A DNA stretch of 27,200 nt from CAZDYI01 sp964509765 (GTDB lineage Bacteria > Pseudomonadota > Gammaproteobacteria > Tethybacterales > Tethybacteraceae): positions 1 through 27,200 of the forward strand of contig CAZDYI010000118.1 of NCBI GenBank assembly GCA_964509765.1, in the 5' to 3' direction. The stretch's first letter is position 1. The number at the start of each line of letters is the position of its first letter. The notes under the pieces are model-generated. The model searched no databases, was not told the DNA's origin, and worked only from the letters and a program-made list of their open reading frames with translations. The position numbers were made by a program, and so were the translations under genes. Positions 9,422 through 17,586 of this stretch are shown here, piece by piece.

Positions 9422-10141
9422 CTACGGGACCTCGTCGGCGAGTATCCGCGAGACCATCAGCTCGCCGTCCTCGCGGAACAGCGCGAGCTGCCCGTTGAGG
9501 ATCTCGGTGCCCGGCGGGATGGAGAAGCCCGCCTGGAACTCGAGGTAGTACAGGAACTCGGTGTCGAGCGCCCCGAGGTCGAAGACCGGCCGGTGCTCGA
9601 ACTCGGCGCCGCCGGAGTCGCGCAGCGAAAGGGCGAGGTCGAGCATGCCGCTGAAGGACTCGCCGGCTCCGCCGCGGACGAGGACCGCGAGCAGCTGGTA
9701 GTGGTTCTCGCGGAAGTCCGGGACGATCTCGAAGGTGCGTATCCTGATCTCGTCCTCGGGGTTGCCGCGCTCCTCGAGCAGCTGGCGGTAGAAGGCGAGC
9801 TGCTGCTCCTGGTTGAGGATCTCCTCGTCCTGCTCGCGGATCAGCTCGGACAGCGCCGTGATCGTCCGGTCCGAGACCTCCCTCAGGCGCCGCTCGTTCT
9901 CGTACTCGATCTTGAGCGTGCGGTTCTCCGCCTCGAAGAAGTGCGCGAGGTTGATCGCGCGCTGCATCTCGGCCTGCTCCTCTGTGCTGACCTCCGGGTC
10001 GTCGCCGAGGTTGACCCACACGAACGCAACCATCATCGCCGCGAGCAGGGTCCCGAGCTGGCGCATGCGGGTGCCGAGGGTGACCTCGAACATGTGGACG
10101 AGCCACATGCGGCCGCTTGCGACCAGCTCATTGACGCTCAT
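9422..10141 (-). CDS. DUF6776-like membrane/coiled-coil protein
   Basis: 239 residues. One membrane helix (about 26-46) is followed by a charged, Glu/Gln/Arg-rich coiled coil (about 52-130; includes SELIREQDEEILNQEQQLAF). A beta-rich C-terminal domain (about 135-239) contains RTFEIVPDFRENHYQLLAVLVRGG. Length, topology and position directly downstream of argC match the DUF6776 family that I recall from Pseudomonas-like gammaproteobacteria. Its function is unknown; the topology suggests a periplasmic envelope protein. The ATG overlaps the argC stop by 4 nt (ATGA), so translation is probably coupled. I name the family from memory and gene order, not from a search. Confidence 0.75.
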   Translation of the reverse strand: MSVNELVASGRMWLVHMFEVTLGTRMRQLGTLLAAMMVAFVWVNLGDDPEVSTEEQAEMQRAINLAHFFEAENRTLKIEYENERRLREVSDRTITALSELIREQDEEILNQEQQLAFYRQLLEERGNPEDEIRIRTFEIVPDFRENHYQLLAVLVRGGAGESFSGMLDLALSLRDSGGAEFEHRPVFDLGALDTEFLYYLEFQAGFSIPPGTEILNGQLALFREDGELMVSRILADEVP

Positions 10142-11178
10142 CCGCCGAGGCCGGCGCCCTCGTCGAGGCCGGAGGCGACGTTCCAGGCCTGAACGGCCTG
10201 GCCGGCCGCGCCCTTGCCGAGGTTGTCGAGGGCCCCGAGCACGGTCGGCATGCCCGCCGCCCGTCCAAGCTGGCAGCGGTTGGTCCCGCACACCGCGGAC
10301 ACCTGCGGCGAGGCCGCCTCCCCGAGGACGTCGATGAAGGGCTCGCCTGCGTACGCATCGTCGAGGACCGCGCCGAGGTCGAGCCCGGCCGCTTCCTCGC
10401 CGAGGAAGTGAACCGTCGCGAACATCCCGCGCGGCAGCGGCAGCAGGTGGGGGACGAACCTGACAGCAGGCTCGATCCCTGAGCTCTCCCTGACGCCGGC
10501 AAGCACCTCAGGCATGTGCCTGTGGGCGCCGCCGAGCGAGTAGGCGCTGAAGTTTCCGCCGGCCTCGGCCATGAGCAGGTCGGCCCTGTCGGCGCGCCGG
10601 CCGGCGCCCGACGTTCCCGACGCGCAGTCTGCGACGACGGCCAGGCTGTCCGCGCCCGCCGCGGCCGCGGCCCTTGCGACCGGCGCGATCGCAAGCTGCA
10701 GCAGCGTCGCGTAGCAGCCGGGCGCAGCTATCAGCTTGGCGCCCTTGAGCTCGTCGCGCCGCAGCTCCACCAGCCCGTAGGCCGCCTTCCCGACCAGCCC
10801 GGGAGCGGCGTGCCCGGCTCCGTAGTGCTCCTCCCAGGTCCCGAGGTCCCTGATCCTGAAGTCCGGCGAGCAGTCAACGACCGTCGCCCCGGCATCCAGG
10901 TGCGCGCCGGCCGTCTCCATCGCCACGCGCGGAGGGGTGGCGTAGAACACGGCCCCGCACTCGCCCGGCGCGCAGGGCTTGCCTGCGAACTGTTGGTCGA
11001 GCCTGCCCCGCAGGAACGGGTGGGCGTCCGCGACCGGCGCCCCGGCCCTGCTTTCGGATACCGCGACGACCCGCGAGACCGCGGGGTGACCCGAGAGGAT
11101 CCGCAGCAGCTCGCCGCCGACGTACCCGCCCGCGCCGATCACGCAGGCGGCCAGGCCGTTTCCTTCGGTTTCGCTCAT
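10138..11178 (-). CDS. argC: N-acetyl-gamma-glutamyl-phosphate reductase
   Basis: 346 residues, the full length for this enzyme. It makes N-acetylglutamate semialdehyde from N-acetylglutamyl phosphate with NADPH, the third step of arginine biosynthesis in the cytoplasm. The N-terminal nucleotide fold has GAGGYVGGEL (15-24). SPDFRIRD and the catalytic Cys155 in APGCYATLLQL follow. DCASGTSGAGRRA and the histidine motif GGAHRHMPE lie in the catalytic domain, and the protein closes with DNLGKGAAGQAVQAWN. The start ATG at 11178 is preceded by a GC-rich 64-nt gap after rpsI that could fold into a hairpin (CCGGCC/GGCCGG). No other arg gene is present. Confidence 0.97.
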   Translation of the reverse strand: MSETEGNGLAACVIGAGGYVGGELLRILSGHPAVSRVVAVSESRAGAPVADAHPFLRGRLDQQFAGKPCAPGECGAVFYATPPRVAMETAGAHLDAGATVVDCSPDFRIRDLGTWEEHYGAGHAAPGLVGKAAYGLVELRRDELKGAKLIAAPGCYATLLQLAIAPVARAAAAAGADSLAVVADCASGTSGAGRRADRADLLMAEAGGNFSAYSLGGAHRHMPEVLAGVRESSGIEPAVRFVPHLLPLPRGMFATVHFLGEEAAGLDLGAVLDDAYAGEPFIDVLGEAASPQVSAVCGTNRCQLGRAAGMPTVLGALDNLGKGAAGQAVQAWNVASGLDEGAGLGG

Positions 11179-11242
11179 GGTGACAGCAGCTTCCGCCGCC
11201 GGCCGCCCGCGCGAGCGCCGGCCGGGAAGTGTGTATTTTCGC

Positions 11243-11689
11243 CTAGCGCTTGGAGTACTGCGGCGCGCGGCGCGCCCCGCGCAGGGCGACCTTCTTGCGC
11301 TCGACCTGGCGCGCGTCGCGCCTGATCAGGTCCGGGGTCGCCGAGCGCAGCACCGGCTTGAGGTCCGGGTCAGCGCCGACGAGCGCCCTCGCTATGCCGT
11401 GGCGGACCGCCCCGGCCTGGCCGGACTCGCCGCCGCCCTTGACGGTGATGGTGAAGTCCAGCTCCTTGCCCTTGTCGGCGACGGCAAGCGCCTGGCGGGC
11501 CACCATCCGCGAGGTCTCGCGGCGGAAGTAGTCGTCAAGGTCCTTGCCATTGACGGTGATGCTGCCCTTGCCCTTGCGCATGAACACGCGGGCGACCGAG
11601 GACTTGCGCCGGCCGGTGGCGTAGCCGTCGTAGCCGGGGTGCCGGACCTTCTGCCTCCTCGGCTTCTGCTCCGCCTTCTCCTCGGCCAT
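11243..11689 (-). CDS. rpsI: 30S ribosomal protein S9
   Basis: 148 residues. The core starts at about residue 23 (YATGRRKSSVARVF) and includes TVNGKDLDDYFRRET, the Gly-rich VKGGGESGQAGAVRHGIARAL and RRDARQVERKK. The C-terminus ends in the conserved YSKR, whose basic tail reaches the P-site tRNA. A Lys/Arg/Glu-rich N-terminal extension of about 20 residues makes it slightly longer than the usual 130. It lies 2 nt after rplM, the conserved L13-S9 operon order. Confidence 0.97.
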   Translation of the reverse strand: MAEEKAEQKPRRQKVRHPGYDGYATGRRKSSVARVFMRKGKGSITVNGKDLDDYFRRETSRMVARQALAVADKGKELDFTITVKGGGESGQAGAVRHGIARALVGADPDLKPVLRSATPDLIRRDARQVERKKVALRGARRAPQYSKR

Positions 11690-11691
11690 GG

Positions 11692-12132
11692 TCAGGACGC
11701 CTGGACGGTCTCGTCGAAGGGCCGCGGCACCTGCGCCTCGTGCACGTGCTCGGCGCCCGCGTAGACCTTCAGCTTGGTGTAGATCCTGTTGCCGAGCGGC
11801 CCCTTGGGGAGCATCCCGCGCACGGCCTTCTCGATGAGGCGCTCGGGGTGCCTCTCGCGCATCTCGCCCGCCGTGACCGAGCGGATCCCGCCGGGGTAGC
11901 CGGTGTGGCGGTGGTAGACCTTGCCGCGCTCCTTGTTGCCGGTCAGCAGCACCTTGGATGCGTTGACGACGATCACGAAGTCGCCGGTGTCGGTGTGCGG
12001 CGAGTAGCAGGCCTTGTGCTTGCCGCGCAGGACTTTGGCGACCTGGCTCGCAAGCCGGCCGAGGCTCTTGCCGGTGGCGTCGACGAGCAGCCACTGCCGC
12101 TCGGCCCTGTCCGGAAACTGCGTCTTGCCCAT
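11692..12132 (-). CDS. rplM: 50S ribosomal protein L13
   Basis: 146 residues with the family hallmarks WLLVDATGKSLGRLASQVAK, GDFVIVVNASKVLLTGNK, KVYHRHTGYPGG and MLPKGPLGNRIYTKLKVYAG. L13 binds 23S rRNA early in large-subunit assembly. The ATG at 12132 matches the usual family N-terminus; the upstream in-frame extension is not conserved in style and overlaps the promoter. In some bacteria L13 represses its own operon through the mRNA leader, but here the leader appears too short for that. Confidence 0.97.
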   Translation of the reverse strand: MGKTQFPDRAERQWLLVDATGKSLGRLASQVAKVLRGKHKACYSPHTDTGDFVIVVNASKVLLTGNKERGKVYHRHTGYPGGIRSVTAGEMRERHPERLIEKAVRGMLPKGPLGNRIYTKLKVYAGAEHVHEAQVPRPFDETVQAS

Positions 12133-12148
12133 TTGTGCGGAGCCGCCT

Positions 12149-12154
12149 ATTATA
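12149..12154 (-). promoter_or_regulatory. -10 box of the rplM-rpsI operon
   Basis: A perfect TATAAT on the minus strand lies 16 nt before the rplM ATG. A transcript starting about 7 nt after it would have a leader of only about 10 nt with no room for a normal ribosome-binding site. The -35 region (GCGGAA-like) is poor. Confidence 0.6.
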
Positions 12155-12289
12155 GCGTGTCCGCGCGCGCTTTCCGCAGGCCCCGGGCCCGGCGGCGCCC
12201 GGAATCGCCCAGCCCGGCGGCGGAAAGAAATACAATTGACACCTGATGTCCCAAAGGCGCGCAAGGGCCGGGGGGCAAGGGGCTAGCAG

Positions 12290-12790
12290 ATGAAGTTCAT
12301 TACGGGGTTTTTGCTCGGCGGAATCGCCGGCGTGGTCGGAGGGGCGGCGCTCATGCTCATCGCCTTTCCGTTCCTGTTCCCTCCGCCCATGGTCAACGAG
12401 ACCGTCGAGGACGAGATCGGCGTGGTGATGGTCGACGAGGCCGAGTTCCGCCAGAACGTCGCGGGGCACGACCCCGCGCACTGGGGCAGGGGCGACGTCG
12501 TCATCTACCAGGACGGCTCGGGGGACTACCTGGTCGAGTTCCAGTCGAACTTCGAGGTCGGGCCCGGGCCGAACTTCTGGCTGTACATAAACACCGACGA
12601 CTTCATCGACGACGAGAACGACTTCCGGGAGGACGGCGACCGCAAGCGGATCACCAAGGTCAAGAGCTTCCAGGGCTCGCAGGTCTACAAGGTTTCCTCA
12701 GAGGACATGGAGAACGCGAAGGCGGTCACGATCTGGTGCGAGAGCTTCCACCAGTACATCGCCTCGGCCAACCTCGACCTGCCCGGCTGA
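12290..12790 (+). CDS. DM13-domain membrane protein
   Basis: 166 residues. An N-terminal helix (about 4-30, Gly/Ala/Leu-rich) anchors a DM13 domain (about 50-164). Family features include HWGRGDVVIYQDGSGDYLVE, VGPGPNFWLYINTDDF, a KVKSFQGSQVYKVS strand and a conserved Cys in AVTIWCESFHQYIASANL. DM13 domains have been proposed to take part in extracytoplasmic redox or electron-transfer reactions; the partner here is unknown. AAGGGG lies about 8-12 nt before the ATG. It is divergent from rplM and convergent with the HAD gene (33-nt gap). Confidence 0.85.
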   Translation: MKFITGFLLGGIAGVVGGAALMLIAFPFLFPPPMVNETVEDEIGVVMVDEAEFRQNVAGHDPAHWGRGDVVIYQDGSGDYLVEFQSNFEVGPGPNFWLYINTDDFIDDENDFREDGDRKRITKVKSFQGSQVYKVSSEDMENAKAVTIWCESFHQYIASANLDLPG

Positions 12791-12823
12791 CCCGCCTTCA
12801 CTGCGCGGGCCGCGCCCGGCCCC

Positions 12824-13444
12824 TCAGTTCCTCGCCTGCGCGATGTCGAGCAGGCGGCGCCCGATCCCGCGGCCCCTGCCGCCGCCCGTGCGGAACACCC
12901 GGCTGTCCGGCCCCGCGTGCGCCCTGATCATCCCCTCCGTCGGGTTGACGAAGTGGCTGACCCGCGCGCGGGCGAAGACCGCCGGGTCCTGCTTGGGCGA
13001 GTCGCCGACGTAGTCGAAGGCCCCGTCGCCGCCCGCGGCCCGGGCGATGGCGTCTGCCTTGGCGCCGCCGAGCAGGTTGACCCCTGCCGTCGATGACAGC
13101 ACCTCGTCGAACCTCAGGCCGCGCTCGGCCTCGAGGTAGCCTGCGGCCTTCTCCGCAATCGGCGCGACCGCCGCGGTCGCGAGGACCGTCCGCCTGCCGC
13201 GCTCGGACTCCTCGCGGACGAACGAGACCACCTCGTCGATCCAGCGAAGGCGCGCCATGTCCGGCTCGGCCCTCTCGGCGAGCCACTCCTTGAGCGCGAG
13301 CCTGCCGCGCAGGGAGCGGAGCAGGAAGGGCAGGGCCGCCCACGGCCTGCGCCTGAGCAGCGCGGCCGCGCAGGCCGACGCGAGGTCGCCGTCATGCAGG
13401 GTGCCGTCGAGGTCGACGGCGAGGGGAGGTTCGGCTGCGGCCAC
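12824..13444 (-). CDS. HAD-family hydrolase resembling the N-terminal domain of UbiA fusions
   Basis: 206 residues from a GTG start. All four HAD motifs are present: nucleophile motif DLDGT with Asp11 and Asp13, Thr in LATAAV, Lys in GAKADAI, and the acidic pair in GDSPKQD. The region between motifs, with RRRPWAALPFLLRSLRGRLALKEWLAE split by a short turn, resembles the HAD half fused to UbiA-type prenyltransferases. Here it stands alone and stops before any membrane domain. It is likely a phosphatase acting on a small phosphorylated metabolite, perhaps a product of the adjacent aldolase. It lies 17 nt after the aldolase gene as last of the leftward arm. The start is uncertain because no strong ribosome-binding site is visible. 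Confidence 0.75.
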   Translation of the reverse strand: MAAAEPPLAVDLDGTLHDGDLASACAAALLRRRPWAALPFLLRSLRGRLALKEWLAERAEPDMARLRWIDEVVSFVREESERGRRTVLATAAVAPIAEKAAGYLEAERGLRFDEVLSSTAGVNLLGGAKADAIARAAGGDGAFDYVGDSPKQDPAVFARARVSHFVNPTEGMIRAHAGPDSRVFRTGGGRGRGIGRRLLDIAQARN

Positions 13445-13461
13445 TCGGACCCGGCCCGGGG

Positions 13462-14190
13462 TCAGCTCCTGGACCCGTACTCCTTGATCTTGTCCATCAC
13501 GCGCTTGATCTCGGCCTTGCCGAGCACGTGGCCCTTGTGGAGCAGCTGCGTGAACACGTACTGCTTGGCCATCACCTCGACCTCGTTGGCGAGCCACAGC
13601 GCGCGCTCGAGGCTCGTGCCCACCGCGATCACCCCGTGGTTGGCGAGCAGGCATGCGTTGCGGCCCTTGATCGCGGTCACGGCCTTCTTCGCGAGCTCCT
13701 TGGTCCCGTAGGTCGCGTACGTCGCGCAGCGGATGTCGGGGCCGCCGGCTGCGGCCATGATGTAGTGGAGCGACGGGATCGACTCGCGGCAGATCGACAC
13801 GATGGTAGCGAACTGCGAGTGTGTGTGCACGACCGCGCCGACGTCAGGGCGGGACTTGGTGATCTCGAGGTGGAAGTGCCACTCGACCGACGGCAGCTTG
13901 CCCTTCTCGAACTGGCCCTTGCCGTTGACGAACACGATGTCCTTCGGAGCCATCTTGTCATAGGGCATCGCCGAAGGCGAGATCAGGATGCCGTCCTTGT
14001 GGCGGGCGCTGACGTTGCCCGAGGTGCCCTGGTTGATGCCGATCTCGTTCATCTTCCGGCAGGCGTCGACGACCCCCTTGCGGAGCGCGACCTCGCTCGG
14101 GCCGTCGGACTGCTTGGGGGCGGCGGTGTCCTTGCCGCCCGTGAGCGAGATCGCCCGCAGGCGTCCCTTCCTCGGTGTGCTTCCTGCCAT
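13462..14190 (-). CDS. Class II aldolase/adducin-family protein (L-fuculose-phosphate aldolase type)
   Basis: 242 residues. Zinc ligands and catalytic acid of class II sugar-phosphate aldolases are visible: Glu103 in SVEWHFHLEI, His122 and His124 in VVHTHS, and His185 in LLANHGVIAVG. GTSGNVSARHKDGILISPS is the phosphate-binding region. Family members cleave sugar phosphates to dihydroxyacetone phosphate and an aldehyde, or decarboxylate 3-oxo-tetronate phosphates; the substrate cannot be told from sequence. An extra basic N-terminus (about 25 residues) precedes the fold. The ATG at 14190 has AGGGG 4 nt upstream. It belongs to the leftward arm of the sugar regulon, 41 nt after the dehydrogenase-like gene. 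Confidence 0.88.
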   Translation of the reverse strand: MAGSTPRKGRLRAISLTGGKDTAAPKQSDGPSEVALRKGVVDACRKMNEIGINQGTSGNVSARHKDGILISPSAMPYDKMAPKDIVFVNGKGQFEKGKLPSVEWHFHLEITKSRPDVGAVVHTHSQFATIVSICRESIPSLHYIMAAAGGPDIRCATYATYGTKELAKKAVTAIKGRNACLLANHGVIAVGTSLERALWLANEVEVMAKQYVFTQLLHKGHVLGKAEIKRVMDKIKEYGSRS

Positions 14191-14231
14191 GGTCCCCTGA
14201 TTGTATCGCCTGGGGGCGCGGAGACCGCCCC

Positions 14232-15296
14232 CTACGCGGCCTTGCCGCCGGCCCCGGCGGATCCGTAGGCGTCCTCGACCATCTCGCGCAGGTCCCGAAC
14301 GAACTCCGGCTTGATCTCGGCGTCGTGCGCGATGCCGTACCAGAGCCCGCTCTCGCGGACGAACGTCCGCAGGTTCACGAGCGCCTCCTCGACGTGCTCC
14401 CAGGTGATGCCCATCGACCCGGGCCGGATGTCCAGCCCGACCGTGACCATGGCGCTGAGCATCTCCTCTGCGCGCGACTCGTGGAGCAGGGAGCCGACGA
14501 CGATGCCCAGGCACACCGGCGGGCCGTGCAGGAACTTCACGCCCGTGAGCTTCTCGAGGGAGTAGAAGACGAAGTGGTCGATCCCCTCGATGTGGCGCGG
14601 GTTCCAGCCGGAGGTGTGGTACGAGGTCCCCCACTCCAATCCGCGCACCAGCGTCATGAAGCCCTTGTCGGTCAGGTCGCGGACCTCCTCGAGGTTGCCG
14701 ATCAGGTCGTCCACGCGGCGCAGCGACATCGCCGCGAGCTCCTCGTCGTAGGGCCACTTGGCCTCGCACTTGCCCATCCTGTCGGCGTAGCGCCAGTCCA
14801 GGACGCCGGTGTGGAAGCAGAGGATGTCGCCGATCCCCGAGTGGTTCATCTCCTTGGGCGCGCCCCGGAGGATGTCGTAGTCGAAGTAGACGGCCTGCGG
14901 GACCGCCCAGCCGCGGTAGAGCACCTTCCTGCCGACGCGCACGCCGGCGCGCTGGCCGAAGAAGGCGTTCATGCTCAGGGCGGTCGGGACCTGGAACAGC
15001 TGGATGCCGAGCTTCCACGCGAACCACTTCGCCGCGTCCAGCGCCTGGCCGCCGCCGATGCCGACCACCGCGGCGACGTCGCCGTTCTCGGCGACTGCGC
15101 GGTCGAGGTCCTCGACCTCCATCGACCTTACGATGAGCTTCCTGCAGTCGGCGCCCTCGAAGTGATGCCCGAACATCGGCCAGAGGTCCTCCATGGTGAC
15201 CACCAGAAAGGGCGGCCGCACGAAGTCGCGCAGCTCGCCGACGAGGTTCCTCCCGAAAACGGTCGTGAAGTTGGTCCTGTGCCTGCTTTCGTCCAT
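14232..15296 (-). CDS. Glycerol-1-phosphate dehydrogenase-like / iron-containing alcohol dehydrogenase-fold enzyme
   Basis: 354 residues of the dehydroquinate-synthase-like fold. The NAD(P)-binding GGGQALDAAK (81-90) is preceded by VAAVVGI. Candidate metal ligands are Asp157 in GIGDILCFH, His235 in NPRHIEGIDHF and His257 in FLHGPP. The pattern resembles AraM/EgsA-type sn-glycerol-1-phosphate dehydrogenases, which reduce a keto-triose phosphate, but sugar-regulon relatives act on other polyol phosphates. ATG at 15296 is supported by a strong AGGAGAAGGA ribosome-binding site. It lies between the SelA-like enzyme and the class II aldolase, so it may reduce or oxidise an intermediate of the same pathway. 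Confidence 0.8.
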   Translation of the reverse strand: MDESRHRTNFTTVFGRNLVGELRDFVRPPFLVVTMEDLWPMFGHHFEGADCRKLIVRSMEVEDLDRAVAENGDVAAVVGIGGGQALDAAKWFAWKLGIQLFQVPTALSMNAFFGQRAGVRVGRKVLYRGWAVPQAVYFDYDILRGAPKEMNHSGIGDILCFHTGVLDWRYADRMGKCEAKWPYDEELAAMSLRRVDDLIGNLEEVRDLTDKGFMTLVRGLEWGTSYHTSGWNPRHIEGIDHFVFYSLEKLTGVKFLHGPPVCLGIVVGSLLHESRAEEMLSAMVTVGLDIRPGSMGITWEHVEEALVNLRTFVRESGLWYGIAHDAEIKPEFVRDLREMVEDAYGSAGAGGKAA

Positions 15297-15319
15297 TGTG
15301 TCCTTCTCCTGAGTCACGG

Positions 15320-16546
15320 TCAGTCCGGCCAGCGCAGCGCGCCCTCGGCCTCGGCGCGCTTGTACTCGCCGAACGGCATCGCGCGGCCGTCGCCGTCGGC
15401 GGCCGCCTTCTCGAGCACGCCGAGGATCCGGTCGGAGACCTGGCGCTCCTCGCCGTCCTCGAGGCAGCACGGGTCGAGCACCAGCACGCCGCTCTCGACG
15501 AACTGCTCGCGGACGAAGACCCGCGGCTCGCCGCGCCGCAGCCTGTCGGCAAGCTCCCATGCGTAGAGACCGGCCTCTTCCGGCCTGACGGTCAGCTCCA
15601 GCCGGTCGACCGGGTTGCCGGTCCAGTCCGGCAGCGTGCGGACCCCGATTCCGGGCGACCCGCCGAGTGCGTCCTGCCACAGCGCCAGGACCTCCGCCTG
15701 CCGCGCCTCCCCGGTCCCGTCCCCGCGCGACGCGACCCACGCGCGCAGCGCCGCGACCGCGCCTGCGATCCCCTCCTTGCCGACCTTCATCGTCCTGCCG
15801 ATGCCGCGGCTCTGCAGGTGCGCGGCCCGGACGATGTCTCTCTTGCCGGCGACGATGCCCGCAGTGGGCCCGCTGAGGAACTTGTGGCTGCTGTACACGG
15901 TGTAGTCTGCGCCGAGGCGCTCCGACACGCGCAGGTCCTGCTCGCTCGCGAGGTCGACGACGACCGGCAGGGAGCGCGCGGCGAACGCCGCGACGAAGTC
16001 ACCGAGCGGGACCATGCCCTCCCGCGGGCAGTGGTGGGAGACGACGTACAGCCCCGCGGCGAATCCCTCCGTCCCGTCGAGGAGCGACTCGAGCTGGTAG
16101 AGGTGCGCCTCGGTCGACGACCCGAACATGACGGGCTCCGCGCCGGCGAGGCGGACGGCCTGCTCGATCGGCGCGCCGTAGTTGACCGCGTGCCCGGCAT
16201 GCATCGCGACGCGGCTTCTCATGCCCGCCGCGTCCGGCAGGCGCTCGATGAGGCTCAGGTCGTCACCGGTCATGCTCGCCGCGACGCCCAGCGCCACGCC
16301 GGCCGCGCTGCAGGAGGTGACGAAGCCGGCCTCGGCGCCGGTGCACTCGGCTATCGCCTCGGACGCGCGCGCCTGCAGCTCGCCGATGTCGACGAACCGC
16401 CGGGAGATCGCGTCCGCCGCCGCGGCCGCTTCGGCCCGGACCCTGCTCGCGCCGAGCGAGGTCATCGTCCCGGCTGCGTTGAGGACGCCTGCAGGGACCG
16501 GCCCGCCGGGCCAGGCAGCGCTGCCGGCTTCCTTGTCCGCAGTCAT
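15320..16546 (-). CDS. SelA-fold PLP-dependent enzyme, DgaE-like ammonia-lyase/dehydratase
   Basis: 408 residues. Fold-type I PLP enzyme of the SelA/DgaE group: N-terminal LNAAGTMTSLGAS, HAGHAVNYGAP, cofactor Asp198 in VVVDLASEQDL and Schiff-base Lys222 in YSSHKFLSGPTAGIVAG. In Salmonella, DgaE removes ammonia from 2-amino-2-deoxygluconate 6-phosphate, and an aldolase (DgaF) then splits the product. This window also holds a KDPG-type aldolase and RidA, which supports a catabolic role. It is not a selenocysteine synthase: no selB, tRNA-Sec or selenoprotein is seen. The ATG overlaps the ABC ATPase stop by 4 nt (ATGA). A Ser-Cys-Ser-Ala loop (78-81) lies in the substrate domain. Confidence 0.82.
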   Translation of the reverse strand: MTADKEAGSAAWPGGPVPAGVLNAAGTMTSLGASRVRAEAAAAADAISRRFVDIGELQARASEAIAECTGAEAGFVTSCSAAGVALGVAASMTGDDLSLIERLPDAAGMRSRVAMHAGHAVNYGAPIEQAVRLAGAEPVMFGSSTEAHLYQLESLLDGTEGFAAGLYVVSHHCPREGMVPLGDFVAAFAARSLPVVVDLASEQDLRVSERLGADYTVYSSHKFLSGPTAGIVAGKRDIVRAAHLQSRGIGRTMKVGKEGIAGAVAALRAWVASRGDGTGEARQAEVLALWQDALGGSPGIGVRTLPDWTGNPVDRLELTVRPEEAGLYAWELADRLRRGEPRVFVREQFVESGVLVLDPCCLEDGEERQVSDRILGVLEKAAADGDGRAMPFGEYKRAEAEGALRWPD

Positions 16547-17583
16547 GCCCTGACCCTCTCGCCGTCCGCTCCGAACAGCAGCACGTCCGCAGCCGAGTAG
16601 GAAACGTCAACCTCCTTGCCGTCGTCGAAGCGGTCGTCCTCGGCCGACTCGGTCCGGGCGGCAAGCGTTGCCGATCCGCTTCCCTCCGGACGCACCCAGA
16701 CGAGCGTCTCGTGGCCGAGCCGTTCGCTGCGCACCACGGTTCCCCTGAGCGAAACCTCGCCGCCGCCGCCGATGCGGACCTTCTCCGGGCGCAGGCCGGC
16801 GGTCGCCTTTCCGTTGGCCCCTTCGACCGCCGGCAGCCCGTCGCCGCCGTCGGCGGCGAACAGGTTGATCGACGGGCTGCCGAGGAAGGTCGCGACGAAC
16901 AGGTTGGTAGGGTCGGAGTACAGCTTCATCGGCGGGCCGACCTGCATGATTTTCCCCTCGCGCATCACCGCGATGCGGTCGCCGAGCGTCATCGCCTCGA
17001 CCTGGTCGTGGGTGACGTACACGGTGGTCACCCCGAGCTGGCGCTGCAGCGAGTGGATCTCGGCGCGCATCTGCAGCCGCAGCTCGGCGTCGAGGTTGGA
17101 AAGCGGCTCGTCGAACAGGAACGCCTGCGGGTGGCGGATGATCGCCCTGCCGAGCGCGACACGCTGCGCCTGGCCGCCGGACAGCGCCCCTGGCTTGTGG
17201 TCGAGCCGGTCGCTGAGGTCGAGCAGCGCCGCGATGCGCTCGACCTCGGGGCCGATACGCGAGGCGTCCTCGCGGCGGACCTGCATGCCGAACGACAGGT
17301 TCTGTCGCACGGTCATGTTCGGGAACAGGGCGTAGGACTGGAAGACCATCGCAAGGTTGCGGTCTTTCGGCCGCAGCCCGTTTACCATCGTGTCGCCGAT
17401 CCAGACCTCGCCTGAGGTCGGGCTCTCGAGGCCCGTGATCAGGCGCAGCGTGGTCGACTTCGCGCAGCCCGACGGGCCGACGAAGACCATGAACTCCCCG
17501 TCGGCGATCTCGAGGTCGATGCCGCGCAGGACCTCCGTTTCGCCGTAGCTCTTCCGCAGTCCGGCAAGGCGTATGCCCGCCAT
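16543..17583 (-). CDS. Sugar ABC transporter ATP-binding protein (UgpC/MsmK type)
   Basis: 346 residues. The ATPase domain (1-235) has a Walker A-like loop at 36-44 reading GPSGCAKST, Q-loop VFQSYALFPNM, signature LSGGQ (134-138), Walker B AFLFDEP (154-160), D-loop SNLDAELR and switch His192. A C-terminal MalK/UgpC-style OB-fold regulatory domain follows (about 240-346). The loop has Ala41 where the usual Walker A has Gly. It should energise the permeases encoded on the opposite strand at 20302-22007. It lies 3 nt after ridA and overlaps the SelA-like gene. Confidence 0.93.
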   Translation of the reverse strand: MAGIRLAGLRKSYGETEVLRGIDLEIADGEFMVFVGPSGCAKSTTLRLITGLESPTSGEVWIGDTMVNGLRPKDRNLAMVFQSYALFPNMTVRQNLSFGMQVRREDASRIGPEVERIAALLDLSDRLDHKPGALSGGQAQRVALGRAIIRHPQAFLFDEPLSNLDAELRLQMRAEIHSLQRQLGVTTVYVTHDQVEAMTLGDRIAVMREGKIMQVGPPMKLYSDPTNLFVATFLGSPSINLFAADGGDGLPAVEGANGKATAGLRPEKVRIGGGGEVSLRGTVVRSERLGHETLVWVRPEGSGSATLAARTESAEDDRFDDGKEVDVSYSAADVLLFGADGERVRA

Positions 17584-17586
17584 GGG

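Noticed and set aside
12231..12241. TTGACA at 12236 and TACAAT at 12231 as promoter of the DM13 gene
   Set aside because: Each box lacks a partner at a suitable distance on the plus strand, so I could not support a promoter call.
12791..12823. GC-rich inverted repeat between the convergent DM13 and HAD genes as a terminator
   Set aside because: The stem is only about 5 bp and no T-tract follows on either strand.
15320..16546. True selenocysteine synthase SelA
   Set aside because: Shorter and lacking the usual SelA N-terminal domain, sits in a sugar regulon, and no tRNA-Sec or selB is present.
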